Below are positions 48,491-61,284 of a stretch of DNA of 64,000 bases, piece by piece. The notes under the pieces are model-generated. The model ran no database searches, had not been told where the DNA came from, and saw nothing but the letters and a program-made list of their open reading frames with translations. The first letter of the stretch is position 1. Each line of letters begins with the position of its first letter. Origin of the DNA: Clusia tigrina (Eukaryota > Arthropoda > Insecta > Diptera > Clusiidae); contig OV050032.1 of NCBI GenBank assembly GCA_920105625.2, positions 196,369,291-196,433,290 on the forward strand, given 5' to 3'. The translations under genes and the position numbers were made by a program.

Positions 48491-48812
48491 ATTAACTTAT
48501 TTCATTATTTTTTTGATTTTTTAAAAAATAAACATCAGAGAGAAACTCTGATGTTAAACTTTATTTATTGAATTCAAAACAAGAACTAACTTACAATTTT
48601 TTGATAACTTAACTTAAATTCAAATAGCGGCAGCGTTGAAGCAGTGCAGCGGTTAGCGACAGCGTTGGAGCAGTGCAGCGGTTGGCTCGTGCAGGAAGTA
48701 TTGCAGACACAGCGTCAGCAATTTAGCTTTTGTTGATTAGCTTGAATTGAAGTTGGACTTAATAAAGACCAAGAAAAAAATATAATTATTGTTAACTTAA
48801 TTATCGTTAACT
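48490..48812 (-). repeat. 5' LTR of the errantivirus
   Basis: 323 bp, identical by eye to the left LTR, including the homopolymer lengths. It contains the same polyadenylation signal, 29-bp tandem pair and hairpin (48,531-48,555). Confidence 0.96.
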
Positions 48813-48816
48813 TGTA
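48813..48816. repeat. Target-site duplication TGTA (right)
   Basis: Matches TGTA at 41,287-41,290. Confidence 0.92.
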
Positions 48817-49089
48817 CACGTCTAGACCAGCTTCGTTTCTTTAAACTGTTTGTGCCGAATTGGACATGAACCATATCCGGTCATATTAGTCGATGGTGGC
48901 TACTCCTACTCCCTGAATGCAACAGGGCAATTTATGATATGCATTTCCACAGTATCCCAGTCGGAAATATGATTTGTAAATTTTTTCGGATAGAAAGAAA
49001 AGAAAATAAATTGTGGACCTGACATCAAAGTTAACGCGCCCACTTCTCTTTCAGTATTTTATATGAGTCTGTGATTAATGGCGCTGTCC

Positions 49090-49240
49090 TTGCGCTGACC
49101 ATCACCATCCCAAGTAAGGTAACTTTTTAGTCAGTGCTTGAACGGCGCCACACCGTGGTATCACTATGGGCCATTATATGTGCTCAAGTGGGTTTTTGGC
49201 AAACTGGGTGGCCACTCCTACCTACCTACCTGCCTGTGAT
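49090..49240 (+). mobile_element. LINE 3' tail, diverged copy A4
   Basis: It shares GTGGTATCAC, GGGCCAT, TCAAGTGGG and the CCTACCTACCTACCTGCC tail with the other copies of the family at 8.5 and 63.0 kb. The body is strongly diverged. Confidence 0.42.
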
Positions 49241-50569
49241 TGATCAGCTAAAATTTCGTTCATAAATCTTGTTATGAATATGTGTGAATAGTATGTGTGT
49301 CCATATGATAGTTCACGTCAAATATTGTTCCCAAAGTTGAACATGTGTGAATAGAGTGGCTCTTCTTTTAAAGACATGTGTTAATAGTGGGCGTAATAGC
49401 ATATATATAACGCCCACTTTTTGCATAGAATCCAGTATGACCAGCATATACGTTACTACTAAACTTTTACATTATAACATCCATCAATAGATCCGAATGG
49501 TTATATTAAATGAGGCATTGACAGTTGAATAGTATGAGATAGGAAGTAGTTGAGGTTTTTTCTTGATTGTGTTCTAGTTAGTTAGTTCTTATTTAGTTCT
49601 GTTTTAAGTCACGATGTATGCTATAGTCAAGGTGCGTTAAGATATATCCGTGGGTGTGGCCAAAAGTTGACCATAGACCGTGAAAACATAGAGTGTATCA
49701 GGATGTGGCGCAAATCAAGTATGCATATCCATACCTGGCCATGCCTTCATTTTATTATTATAAGCACAGGATAGTCGCACAAAATGTGCATGCCTTTTCT
49801 TCCCTTCTTAATAGTATAATACATATATACGTATGTTTGTATGCATGTATGTATAAGTATGATAATCCTAATTGCCTCGGATATTGTGAGTATGGAATGT
49901 ATCATGAGGCGTCACTATTTCATACATCTTGCATTAGGAAGAATCAACTATTACTATATACATATGTACATGGGACACGAAAGTATTGGGACTTAGTACC
50001 TCAATTAAGACGTCACAAAAATAAGATCTTAAATTCAATGATAGGTTAGATTGGCTGGCCACACACAGACCTGCAAGGTCCTTTGCGGTGCCAGATGAAC
50101 TTAAATTCGAATTTGTTCTTTAAAAATTTTAAATTATAATCTCTAATGAAAACAATAAAAATATGCATGTACTTGGTTGAGTATGCTCTTTTGTCGTATT
50201 ACTTCTTATATGTAGTTGTCTGCGCATTGACTTTATAAGATGAAAAGTATGTGATGTCGATATTTAGTTCGATATTTCGATATTTAGTCTAATTTCTGCA
50301 CTATCACTTGTTCCAGGCGATTTCGGTCGTTTCCCGATTGGGTTCAGGTCTGGTGACTGGGGCTCTGGGGTGTTGTACAACATCCATTGTTTTGTATCGG
50401 TGTGTCCCGATGTTACTTAAGAATATATCTGTCACCGCATTCTAATCTATCTGAACTCTCTTTTAAATTGTTTTTCTAAAGATCAATAAATTGAAGGTGA
50501 TTCTTTATTCCATTTATGAAGACGAGTTTTTCGGATCCCCCACTTCCTCTACACCCCCGAATGTTGGTC
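49241..50569. other. Unassigned intergenic sequence
   Basis: ATAGGTTAGATTGGCTGGCC near 50,041 resembles a LINE-tail-like GGTTAG start. The frame at 49,693-50,049 (118 codons) has no motif I recognise. ATGTATG-rich stretch near 49,835. Confidence 0.3.
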
Positions 50570-50790
50570 TAGTTTTCAGAGGGGATCAAACTCCCTAGTT
50601 TACTTTTCTGCTTCCCTTCATCAATAAATCGCACAGGTTCCCCTTTCAGTCCTGGAGGCCTGTTTTAGTTTAAGGAAGCTACGTTCCTTGTGGTGTCACA
50701 ACGGGCCAATCCTTCGCCTAGGTAAGGTTCCTTTGGATGCCAGTAACCTTTTAGATGTCACTAACCTTCCTTTAGCTCCACCCACGATTT
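50570..50790 (+). repeat. Dispersed repeat family B, copy 1
   Basis: It aligns by eye with 54,480-54,650: TTCCCCTTTCAGTCCTGG, AACGGGCCAATC, TTCGCCTAGGT, GATGTCACTAACCTTCCTTT. The unit is probably the 3' part of a LINE (same kind of ending phrases as family A), but no protein motif is preserved. Confidence 0.6.
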
Positions 50791-53759
50791 TTGCCGTCAC
50801 TGCTAAAAATGTTAAATTTGATTTCATCACTTTAAAATTACTCTTTCCCAAAATGAATCAAGATGATTTAAATTGGCCCTATTGGCCCAAGTAGTTTTCT
50901 ATTATTTTCCTATATTATTGGTTTATTTCTTACTACGGGCCTATGTAAACCTGCACTTCTAAGAACAGTCCTGATGAAGTCCCTACATGACATGTTTCTG
51001 CACTGAATTATATGCAGTTCCTTCTCTAATCCTGACTGAGTGAAAAATTGAAAATTTCCATTATGTCTCTTCTAATCCGGAGCGGACACAGTTGCGCTAA
51101 TCCGGATCGCATGTTATATAGTGCAATGATCAATAATACAGTGAAATGAAGCGCATGTAGGTATGTTATATTCTCTTACACGCTTTATTTGATATTCGCT
51201 TATATAAGCCATTTCTGCCTCCGCTTTATTTCATTCCGCTTGTAGAAAGGGGAATCCCCGAATACGTACAAAATGCAACAAAAGGAAGGTTTCTAGTCAG
51301 TTTTTCATCAAAATGGCATCAAAAACGTCGCATAAAACGTTAATTCTCGAGGAAAAAGAAAATATTTGAATTCAATTGAATTAGTGGAAAAATTGTCTTT
51401 AATAATTTTAATATGTCTTTGGTAATCCGGATTTCCGCATAACCCGGATGGGGCTGGTTTTAATTGTTCCGGATTAGCGAGACTCTACTGTATATGCGTT
51501 ACTATAGAAATTTCTCTTATAAACAGTACTTTTACAAGTATGGTGTTTTGACATAAACTGCTTCAGATGTGGGTAAAACACTATGAAGGATGTTCTTTTC
51601 ACTTACTTTACAAGTAGGAAGTATGTATTGGACAACTTAGAATAATCTTACGTTTGAATAAACTGAATTCAGGACTGATACATACGCTGAAATGGAGCTC
51701 CGTGTAATAAACTGAAAAAATTAAAAATTGATCAATAATGCAATTTGCTTCCTACTGGGGTGTATTCATATTGGTACACACAAACTTTTGCGCTCTAACT
51801 CGAATGTATGTAAATCTAAGCCATTCTAATACAATTTCCACACAGGAGCTACTGACTCAAGCTTCCCCCACTGCTTCAAATGCTTTACGCCCGAGTACAT
51901 AAATTCAAACCATGATTTTATACTCCATTTCATGTTTTTGTTGTTGTTGCTGTTGTTGTTTTTAATGAACAAAATCGTTCCGTGCGATATGCGATCCCCC
52001 CACCAGCGACAAAAACACAAACAACAACCACAACTACTACGACAGCGAAGCAAAAAAAAAGAGATGCGCACTTAAGAAGTCATTTCCGTTAGTAATTTAC
52101 GAAAATAATAAAAACGTTTTTGTTTGCGACGCTTGTACTGACATGGCTCAAGCAAATATAGCACTCGTACATAACTACATACACACGTATGTACATATGC
52201 ATGTACATACATACATATATACACAATCCATGCCCAGAATTCGATGTCAGATGCCGACCGATTTTAAGTACAGCAGCAATAGCAATGGCAACTGTAACAG
52301 CAACAACAAACGGCAATGGCAACGGGAACGGGCAACAGCAACAGCAACAGCAACGAGCGAACGGCAACGCCAGGCAGCATTAAATACCCTCATGGCAAGA
52401 TTATTAAATAAATGTGTGCTTATACCAAGTATCGCACATATGGATACCCACATACACACACACATCCATGAACAAATGCATGTGAGTGCATGTGTGTGTG
52501 TGCATTATCGCTCTATATTTTGGTTGATGTGTGCAGGTCTGCGCACTGGCACAACTTCATCTTTCTTCAACGACAATTGTCATTTGAAGCGTTCGTTTTG
52601 AGCCAACATGCAGCAGCAACAACAACAACATCATCCTTGCATAACGTTCCAGCCAAAGCAATTGAAATATTTGGATTTTCAGACATAGTACATACAATAC
52701 ACATAACAAATTCTTCAAACCGTCCAGAATTGCCTTTAATTGAAATGGTGGCTTTTAAAAAGAATTTGCAGCTGAACGGCCAGCAACAACAATTCACACA
52801 GCAACCATAATAACAACAACAATAACAACAATATCGCATGTTATGGTAATTGACAAATACAGTACAATAAAATGTTGTTGTTTTTTTAATCGTGGAGGGT
52901 ACAAACACAAAAACGCTCATATTTAGCATTTGCTTAATCGGCGGACATATCAGGCGCGCTCGGCTCGCTCAGTTTTAAGTTGGTTTAGAAAGACACGAAG
53001 AAAGGCAGGCGACAATTAGATTGCTGCAGAGAGCGGCTTCGCAATTGAGTGCGAGTGTTTAGATGAAAACGCAGTTCACTCTCGGACACTCTTGAGGATG
53101 AGCCGCTACTCAGCGATTGCATGTAGCTACATACATACATATATGCAAACATACATACATGTGCATAAATATATACTTACGAAATTTGAAGCCTAAATGT
53201 GCGGGCACAGTGGGTGCGGTTGTATAATAATTCCTTGGGCAGAGATTAAGCCCTGCTTATTTCGAATGGATTCAACCAGATTACAAAGAAAATTACATAC
53301 ATACATACATATGTATATTCATGTAAACATTCATACGTACTATGTGCACGTTAAGCTGCATTAAGAAAAGTTTGGAATTATAGTGCAGAAACTTCTGACC
53401 AATGTACATTAAAAAAGTAGAAGCCCCACGAAGAGTTTCGCTTTGCTTCCGGCTTTTGTATCAAAAATGAAGAGAGCGGCCATTAGCGGAGTTACAAAAT
53501 AGTTGATAGTAAAAGAAAGTGGAAGAGAAACACAACAATAACCCTCCCAAAACGTGGGTGCATTAGTCCCGTCTATAAAATGATACATCAGGCAGGAATA
53601 TAGGCAAGTAATTAACAGGCTCTGGTCTGAGGAACAAAAGTGCTGTATCACCAGAGAAACCTTGGCTTGGCTTAGCCGGAAATGAACAATGATATTACTG
53701 CCACTAGGACGCCACTCTCTTGCCACAACAGTTTCAGTCCTGACAGTCCAACAAGCTCA
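50791..53759. other. Non-coding region with AT-rich and CAA/CAG-rich parts
   Basis: 51,890-53,210 carries CAACAA arrays, GGCAACGGGAACGG-type triplet repeats (52,267-52,375), TACATACATA stretches and CA runs. Frames up to 152 codons on both strands here are triplet-repeat translations. Around 52,930-53,100 a GC-richer segment with a TCAGTT initiator-like site (52,969) might be a promoter or 5' exon, with no further support. Confidence 0.3.
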
Positions 53760-54046
53760 GGCGCATTCGATTCCTAACTTGTATCGAGCTCGTATCGAGT
53801 TGTGCGAATAAAACGCCACTCGAGTAAGTCGTATACTTGGCAGCACTGTTTCAACTGTTTTTTAAACATTTACTTTCTTTATATTTTTTATGAAAACTAA
53901 TCATCTGAATATAATTTAAATCAACAGAATAATATTTAAAATCAAATAACAAAAACCAAAGATAATTTTTTGTTTTTTTTTAAATTAAACAGCTAAAATA
54001 TAAAAAATCCCAGGGAATTTGTACAGGTAATTTTTAATCCCGCTGG

Positions 54047-54358
54047 TTTTCAAGCAATTTTCAATTTGGAAGCACTTTTCTATCGAGGATAGAAAAATTC
54101 GCTCGTTTAATTCGAGTATAATTTACTCGATATTTTTTCCATACAAATGTCTGTCCAATCGTCGATAGAGTGGCGAATCGAATGCGCCTACTGATAAATA
54201 AAAAAACCCAGGGAATATCGTTCGTTTTCAAGCAATTTTCAATTTGGAAGCACTTTTCTATCGAGGATGGAAAAATTCGCTCGTTTAATTCGAGTATAAT
54301 TTACTCGATAACTTTGTCTGTCCTCTCATCGATAAATTGGCGAATCGAATGCGCCTAA
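54047..54358. repeat. 178-bp direct duplication rich in TCGA
   Basis: Two copies begin TTTTCAAGCAATTTTCAATT at 54,047 and 54,225. They share CTATCGAGGAT, AAAAATTCGCTCGTTTAATT, CGAGTATAATTTACTCGATA and end CGAATCGAATGCGCCTA. Upstream (53,780-53,840), related TCGTATCGAG and ACTCGAGTAAG phrases suggest the whole 53.77-54.36 kb block is one repeat with inverted TCGA-rich parts. Confidence 0.88.
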
Positions 54359-54479
54359 TGACTGTTGCCGCAGAGGTGGACCTCCCACACTTAATGTGCT
54401 AGTGCCTTGCCCTTGCAAGGAGGAGGTTTCGATTCCTGTGAGTTTTTTTCTCGAAGATCTTGGTGAGCTCTCCTCAATT

Positions 54480-54650
54480 AGTATAAACAATATCGCTTCA
54501 TCAGAAAATCGCACTGGCTCCCCTTTCAGTCCTGGGGGCTGCTTTAGCTTAAAGAACCCACATTCTCTGTGGTATCTCAACGGGCCAATCTTTCGCCTAG
54601 GTGAGTTTCCTTCAGATGTCACTAACCTTCCTTTAGATGCTAATCTAACC
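54480..54650 (+). repeat. Dispersed repeat family B, copy 2
   Basis: Same family as 50,570-50,790, closest over CCCCTTTCAGTCCTGG to TCACTAACCTTCCTTTAGAT. It ends in AATCTAACCTAA, compatible with a retroposed 3' tail. Confidence 0.6.
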
Positions 54651-54659
54651 TAAAAATGA

Positions 54660-57384
54660 AAGTTTCTGAATTTTTTTATATTAGCAAAAATTATAACATA
54701 TTACAACGAAGTTTTTGTCCAGTATGGAAATAGTGCTGAGCACTGGAAAACACTTTGTGATTTTTTTGAACATTTGACAGATACGACAATTTCTGAGTGA
54801 ATGGCAGTTGAAGGCGCAATTCGGGACGCTTTTAGCTCTTTGCATTTCTTCGGAGATTATTGATAAGGAGATGAAACACTCCTTCTCCACCATACAAATT
54901 AGGGATATGAAATGAAACAAAATAAGTACTCACTCTGATTCTGAGCAAACGATTATGTGATTTTTTGAACAGGAGATTCAAATGTCAGTATTGTGCGGTC
55001 CTGAAGGAGCAACAGAAAAAAGTGTACTATGAAAATCATGATTAGCAAAAGAAAGGAAATGGTGTTCTTAAACAGTAAGCGCATCCTTCTTTCCATTAGT
55101 TTATCAAGCCGGTTACATTTGATTCTGTTTCTGATTCACGATGTATAAAATTAATATTTGAGCTTCTTAGTCAAGGAGCCAGACACCATTCTGAATTTAG
55201 AACGATTAGTTTCAATTATTTCCTTTCATTCACAGTGCATATTTTTGTCGAGAAAGGTCAATATCACAACGTATTAACAATTGGATGAAGTCAGAAGATT
55301 TGAATGTATTGATTATTATTATGTGTAGGGGATTTAAACACCGCGACCTTTCGATCTATTGTGCCCCGAATGTATTAATACAAAAACAAATTTATTGAGT
55401 TTTCAGCAGACACCCCCAGAGCCTTTGTCATGCACTGATTAATTGAGCTTAATTGCGGTGTTGATTAAACGAAGCTGGTACCTGGTAGTCAGCAGGTCCA
55501 TAATCTAAAGAGGTGTCACGACTTACAGCGCTCTTCCTATATGTTAAAAACAGGAGACTGGAGTACTTAAATACTGGAGAATAATGTTTTCTAAAGAAAA
55601 AAAAATCATACATATAATGAAAGTTGTGGGTGTGTCAGATTGTGGTTCCGCAATACTATTAAATTTATGAAATTCCTGATTAAACGGGAGTAAGTATATT
55701 TGTTCAACAGGTGGAAAAGGAAATTTGACACGAGTGGAGACTTCTTGCTGATGATGCTTCTTTTCCTGGGGTCGCCAGGCTACTAAATCTGGACGCTGTG
55801 GCATTTCAGACTATTTTTATTTTAACATAGTATAACATGGATTATTATTGGACATTATATATTCATATATACTTTTTTATATTTTGTACTTATTTTTATG
55901 CAGTTCATAAAATTTGCCTTCTTTCAGACAAAAGACAACATATCAGTTGCACTAAGTTGTATTTTAACCCGTATAAACAAATTTTTGTTAACCAAAATGG
56001 TGAACACTGAGGTCACCAAGAATTGCTGAAAATGAAGACTTCGCCATCCAACAAATTTGTTTATTATATACTGTAACGTATGTATGTATGCAGTTAGATT
56101 ATAAAACGTAGCCAAATCTCCCAAACTTCGCTTTCATCACCTTCGGTTAAAGTTGGATGGTTATCATGTATTTTTTCAATATGCAATCTTGTAAAAATTA
56201 TGCCAATAAGTATAAAATATCCTTTTAAATGATTTTCCTTCACGTATTTCATGTTTATATAAATAATTTTTCGACTTCATTGAATTGTTGAAGACAAAAG
56301 ACGATACCATTTTCTTTAGAACATCTACACAACTTCCTTTAGTCACATTTTAAGCTATTGTCATTTACCTTTCGCCACAAAAATTCTTCTTTTGGAGTTG
56401 CAAAGTTGTAAAATAAGTTTCGGTAAACTTTTTGATATGGGACATTATAAAAAGTTGTTTGAGATGTTCATGCGTTTTCGAGTATTCACATATTTGACAA
56501 CTGTCTCATGCATCAAAATTGTGAACATAAGCAAAAAATATAATGATGGGTGGTTACACACCTTTGGGTCCATTTTCCATAACTTCAGTGTGTTTTATTG
56601 GAAGAGACACGAAGTTTCGAAAATGAATACACTAAGAAGTCAAAAGGAATGTGTATGGACGTTTATCGCAGGGTCTCCCTCATTAGAAATTTTTGAATTC
56701 TGAGTTTTCGAATTTGCTTCCATGCCTTGAGCGCATCATTATATCACTAGGCAAACTGCGGTAACGGAAAATATGATTTGTAGTTGCATTCAAGTATATC
56801 TAGCGATACAGTCGCCGCTTTGTATATCTACATGGCTTCGTTGCGTATATCTATATAGCTTCGACAGCACTCAAAGGCAGGATATAGTAAACGAAAGTGC
56901 GTTCATGTTGAAGAAGAAGCTTAGAGAAGTTTTTCAGTTTGAAGAAGTTTCATATTTACCATATACTCAATGATTGCCTAAAACTTGGATTATATATTGT
57001 CCCTCTACTCTTTCATGCAATCTTTTACTCACTTTATGGATTCCTTTACTAAATTTTTTTCAATATTTAATATATGTATCTAAAATTCGTGTTGCGGTCA
57101 ACTATTTTTTAAACTCTCATTTCTAATTTAATCCAGTGGATATGGTGGTGCGAATGTATAGCGAAATTCCTTACGAGGCTGCTACCTTAATTAATGTATC
57201 CTGCTCGCAGTGCTCTCTTGATGCACTATATTCTTCAACGTATTCCACTGTACTTGACTTACATATGCATATGTAAGTCCCACAGTGCTTCGACTCCATA
57301 TAAATATTGGGCAAATGAAGATTGTTGAATGGATTGAAGATGAAGTTTTATATATGAATGGAGTGGAATGGAATTTTATATATT
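54660..57384. other. Unassigned intergenic sequence
   Basis: AT-rich. Short frames (60-105 codons) carry no recognised motif. Nothing supported as a gene. Confidence 0.35.
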
Positions 57385-57590
57385 AAGGACGCTGAGCTCA
57401 AAAATTTAATTAAATTTTCATGAATTGTTCAATGAATTTTGATGAATTTTATATCTTAGTGAATTTAAGGACGCTGAACTCAAAAATTCAATTAAGTTTT
57501 GATGGATTGTTGAATGAATTTTGAAGAATTTTATATCTTAGTGAATTTAAGGACGCTGAACTCAAAATATTAATTGTTTTGATGGACGTC
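57385..57590. repeat. 82-bp tandem repeat
   Basis: Copies begin AAGGACGCTGARCTCAAAA at 57,385, 57,467 and 57,549 (last one partial). Each contains GAATTTTATATCTTAGTGAA. Confidence 0.92.
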
Positions 57591-59330
57591 ATATTTCCGC
57601 TGTAAATGGTAAAATAAAATTCGAATAAACTATTGTTGATGAACTTGATTGTGAAGTGTGTAGAGTTATAAGATAGCTTTTTTAACTACTATCACTAGAA
57701 ATTTATTTACTCACAGAATGTAATAGGTCTTAATTGCTTCATTTCTCATATTCTATACCAATGTATAAAATATCTTCTCCTAAATCATCAAATGAACATT
57801 TATTTAGGAGAAGCTTTGTATCGATACTAGAATAGGATACACCAATATCAGTAAATCAGACCTTATGGTCTCGCAATATCTTTCATGTATGCGACCAGGG
57901 CGCTCTTCTCAAATGTTTTATGATTTGATTGATTCTGAAAATGTCCTGTGGTGAAGAATTCCAATAAATATATGTATATATAAGCGAAGAATTGTTTCGT
58001 TACACTTCTAAAGTAACCATAAATTATTAAGAGGCATTTGTAAGTTGTATAAATTTCAAAAATAAAATTTAAGATAAAAATAGATTAAGATCGAGGCGAA
58101 GGCCCTGTCAGCCAATACTCATTAATTGTATTTATTGTAATAATTAATTTATTAGAATAAAGTGTAATAAAATAATAATTAAGAGGCAATGGAATATCCA
58201 GAAATTAATGCAATCTCGACAACGATATACCTCACAATCATACCTACTTGTGAACATATTCTGATTTTATTGTCATGATGATACATTTTTTTTTACTTAT
58301 TTAAATGTGTTAGTTATTTCTTATTGTATACTTTAAACGTATGTAGTTTTTCTTTTAATTAAAATTATTGAACAATTAATATTTCTGAGTATATATGTAT
58401 ACTGAACTTAAGATATAGAATAAGTAAGTTAATGTTAACTGCCTATCACAAGACAGCCTAAGGCCATCGATGTTAACGCCGCCCCCTTCTTTAGCTTATA
58501 ATTTGTAATTAAAAGTTAACTTAATATAAATAAATATAAGTGAAAAAAAGCATTTTATGATTAATTTTTTTTTTCATAAAATCACGAAAAACCTGCAGAA
58601 TATATTGAACTTTTTTTGATACATAAAGGAGGGTGGTTTTAATTTAAATAAGAAACAAATACATATCTTAACATTTTCCAACGATTTTTTCTGTCAAATT
58701 TCGGTTATTTTATATTTTCGACACAAATATATTTATTTTTTTTTACAACAAATTTTTCTTTTATTTTCATAGTTTCCTGATATATTTTGAAATAATTAGT
58801 AAGCTCAAACGCTGGAGCGGGATAAACATAGTTAGTATTTTAGCTCTTACGATTTAATTACTTATTGTTAGGCTCAAAATGAGTGAATTCAATAAACAAA
58901 AAATTTAAAAAATAACAGGTGACACATCTGAAAATTACTCTGAGGATACTCCCGAAATATTGAAAAAGTTTAAATTAAATAAATTCCAAAATTTTTTTAT
59001 TTTGAAATATAAAATAATATTTGTCATTGGACCGTGAACTCGCTATAAAATAAAATTAATTAAATAAAAAACTAATAATAATAAGGATAAAACCGCAATT
59101 TGACATTTAAAAAAATGTATTTTAGTCCATTACTTGCGTGAAGTACCAATAAATAGTCACTTTCTGCCTAAGATACTTGAAGTGAAGAGTCCAAATTTTC
59201 GCAGACTTCCGAAGCATTTAATGGCAAATTCTGAATATAATTTGTTGATTTTTGCATGTGAGACGAAGCACTGTGCGTCGTAAGTATTCTGCTTCTTGCT
59301 CTAATATTCGCCGTAAATGTTGTCATTTTT
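57591..59330. other. Very AT-rich unassigned sequence
   Basis: Long A/T stretches without open frames above about 60 codons. No feature recognised. Confidence 0.4.
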
Positions 59331-60388
59331 CATACGGCACACACACACTACACACACGCACATAAATGCACACAAGCTCAACCGCAAAATAAACGAATAA
59401 TGCAAGGGGAATTGGCTTGATACGCACTCACAAGCGCTCTCACTTTTTACGGCACGGATTTTTCTTCGTGATCATCTAGAACCCGTCAGTCCGTTTTCCA
59501 TACAAACGTAATTCGGAATCCAGCACGCAGTTGAACGAAGGGAGCAACGAGTGAGAGCGACCTAAGCAACGAATTACAAACACGAACTTGGCGAGAGCGC
59601 TGCCGATCAGCCAAGGCAGGCAAGCAAACAGCAAACAGCAAAATCGACCGAGCCGAGTTGGGTTGCTTATATGTAGTTGCCGTCTTTGCTGTTGTTGTTG
59701 TTTTTGTTATTATTATTATTGTTGTGCTGTGTGTTTTGTTCTGTGACGGTGATTTGAAGCGAGCTGAAGTGTTTACGTACGCTATCGGTTAATATTAATT
59801 TTTCTTAATTCAGTCGTTCTTTATTTGCTAGGGATTTTATTCTGCCCCTCTCTTCATTCCAATGTAATTCAAACGGGGCTTAGGACGATGACGACGAGTG
59901 TTGAGTTGGCCGTAAAATCGCTAGTTAGCTGGCCGACTGAGACAGGCAGAAGAGTAATCAAGCAGTAAGTAAGTAGTGAACATCGGCAACGGCACATTAG
60001 CAAAGTGAACGAACGAGCGGAGCACGGTTCTAGAGCGCGTTGAGGGGTTTTCTTTTGCAATATTTTGAAGCGTGATTTTGTGCTCGCGCTCGGGTGGTTG
60101 ATATTTTGGGTTTAGTTGGTTTTTAAATTTAGTTGTGAGAGGGTAGTAAAGCGGATGAAGCCTGCTTCATAATTTGAAACAGATAGAAAGAAGTGTTGTT
60201 TTGGATTCTCAAAGTGCACGAAATAAAAAATAAATAAAACAACAACAAAAAAAAAACTTAATCAATTAAAGTTAAATAGAGAAAGAGCAAATATTTTTTT
60301 TTTGGTTTATAGTTTTTTTTAAACTTTTTTTGTTGGAAAGAAGTACTCAGCATAAAATTTTTGTAAGCATTTAAATTTGAATCTGCAT
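59331..60388 (+). promoter_or_regulatory. Probable promoter and 5' UTR of the MADF gene
   Basis: It directly precedes the MADF coding exon. It is GC-richer than its surroundings up to about 60,170, with a CA stretch, GAGCGAGAGC-type motifs and TTG triplets. Initiator-like TCAGTC sites occur at 59,486 and 59,810, neither with a convincing TATA box or downstream element. The final ~200 bases are A/T-rich like a fly 5' UTR. The start site and any 5' intron cannot be fixed from sequence. Confidence 0.35.
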
Positions 60389-61284
60389 ATGGATGCGACA
60401 GTCGCAGCGCAAAGTACAACAACAACAACATCAACGCCGCCATCAGCAGCGCCGTCAGCATCTGCATTACCGGCACAGCAACAACCACGACAACCAACAG
60501 CAGGGATCGACATGAGCGTTGGTGCCGCTGTTGCCCCACTCGCTCTGGAAATGAAACCAAAATCCGCCGAGATGCTGCAAACACAGAAAATCAAAAAATG
60601 TGCGTTGAAAAGTAAAAAATTTAATTTTTCCAAATTACCGCAGAAATCTGCTAAATGTTTTAAAACTAAAACGACGACAACAACAGCAACAGCAATTGCA
60701 AAATTCAATAACGCAAAACCAAAAACAAACTCCAAATCAAATAATAAAATTAACAACAATAACAATAGAAGCATTGCTATTAGAATTATCGAACAAGAAC
60801 AGCTCAAACAAAAACAACAACAATTACTATTTCAACAACAACAATTATTACTACTACAACACCACCACCAACAAAAACAACAACAACAACAATATAACCA
60901 ACAACCACTATCACAACAACCACAAAATGAACTCTACCCTACAACGAAAGAAAAATTTTTACTTACCCTCGATTTACTTGCAGTGGTTCGACGGAACGCT
61001 TCCGACAAATTGAAACTGATCCAAATGGTGCACGACAATCCAATACTCTGGGATTCCCGACTGCCGAATTTCAAAGGCGCCGAAGAGGAGAAGAATCGCG
61101 CCTGGGAACAAATTGGCAAGGAATTCAATGCGCCCGGGCGACGTGTGGCACGCGCCTTCAAATCGCTGCGCGAATCATATCGGCGCGAATTGGCCCACGT
61201 CAAATTGATGGGCAACGGATTCAAACCGAAGTGGGGCCTCTACGAAGCCATGGACTTCTTGCGCGATGTCATCAGGGAACGCAA
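60389..61284 (+). CDS. MADF-domain DNA-binding regulator, first coding exon (possible Mes2 orthologue)
   Basis: The only convincing host gene piece. I take ATG at 60,389 (MDATVAAQ...) as the start; the frame opens four codons earlier without an ATG. The N-terminal part is low complexity: Thr/Ser/Ala/Pro-rich to about 50, Lys/Asn/Thr-rich to about 127, and Gln/Leu/His-rich at about 135-180. A MADF (Myb/SANT-like in Adf-1) domain follows from residue 207 to the exon end: LKLIQMVHDNPILWDSRLPN, RAWEQIGKEF, FKSLRESYRREL, FKPKWGLYEAMDFLRDVI. MADF proteins are nuclear sequence-specific DNA binders, often with a C-terminal BESS protein-interaction motif, not seen here. The frame would stop at TGA 61,286-61,288, but this lies inside a consensus splice donor, so the protein most likely continues in a downstream exon. 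The domain text reminds me of Drosophila Mes2, without certainty. Confidence 0.87.

Larger units (their letters stand above)
41291..48812 (-). mobile_element. Complete errantivirus (Gypsy-group LTR retrotransposon with env)
   Basis: A 7,522-bp element in minus orientation, with identical 323-bp LTRs, primer site, leader, gag, pol, env and polypurine tract in order. Its termini read AGTTAAC...TTAATT in element sense. Protein motifs and gene order match the 17.6/297/tom/Zam side of insect errantiviruses: Gag without a zinc knuckle, Pol as protease-RT-RNase H-integrase, and Env with a baculovirus-F-like fusion region. All three frames are open and the LTRs do not differ, so the insertion is very recent in evolutionary terms. 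Whether it is active cannot be told from sequence. Confidence 0.95.

Noticed and set aside
60258..60807. Minus-strand frames of 108 and 162 codons opposite the MADF exon
   Set aside because: Reverse reading of the triplet-rich coding exon; the plus-strand frame has a clear domain.
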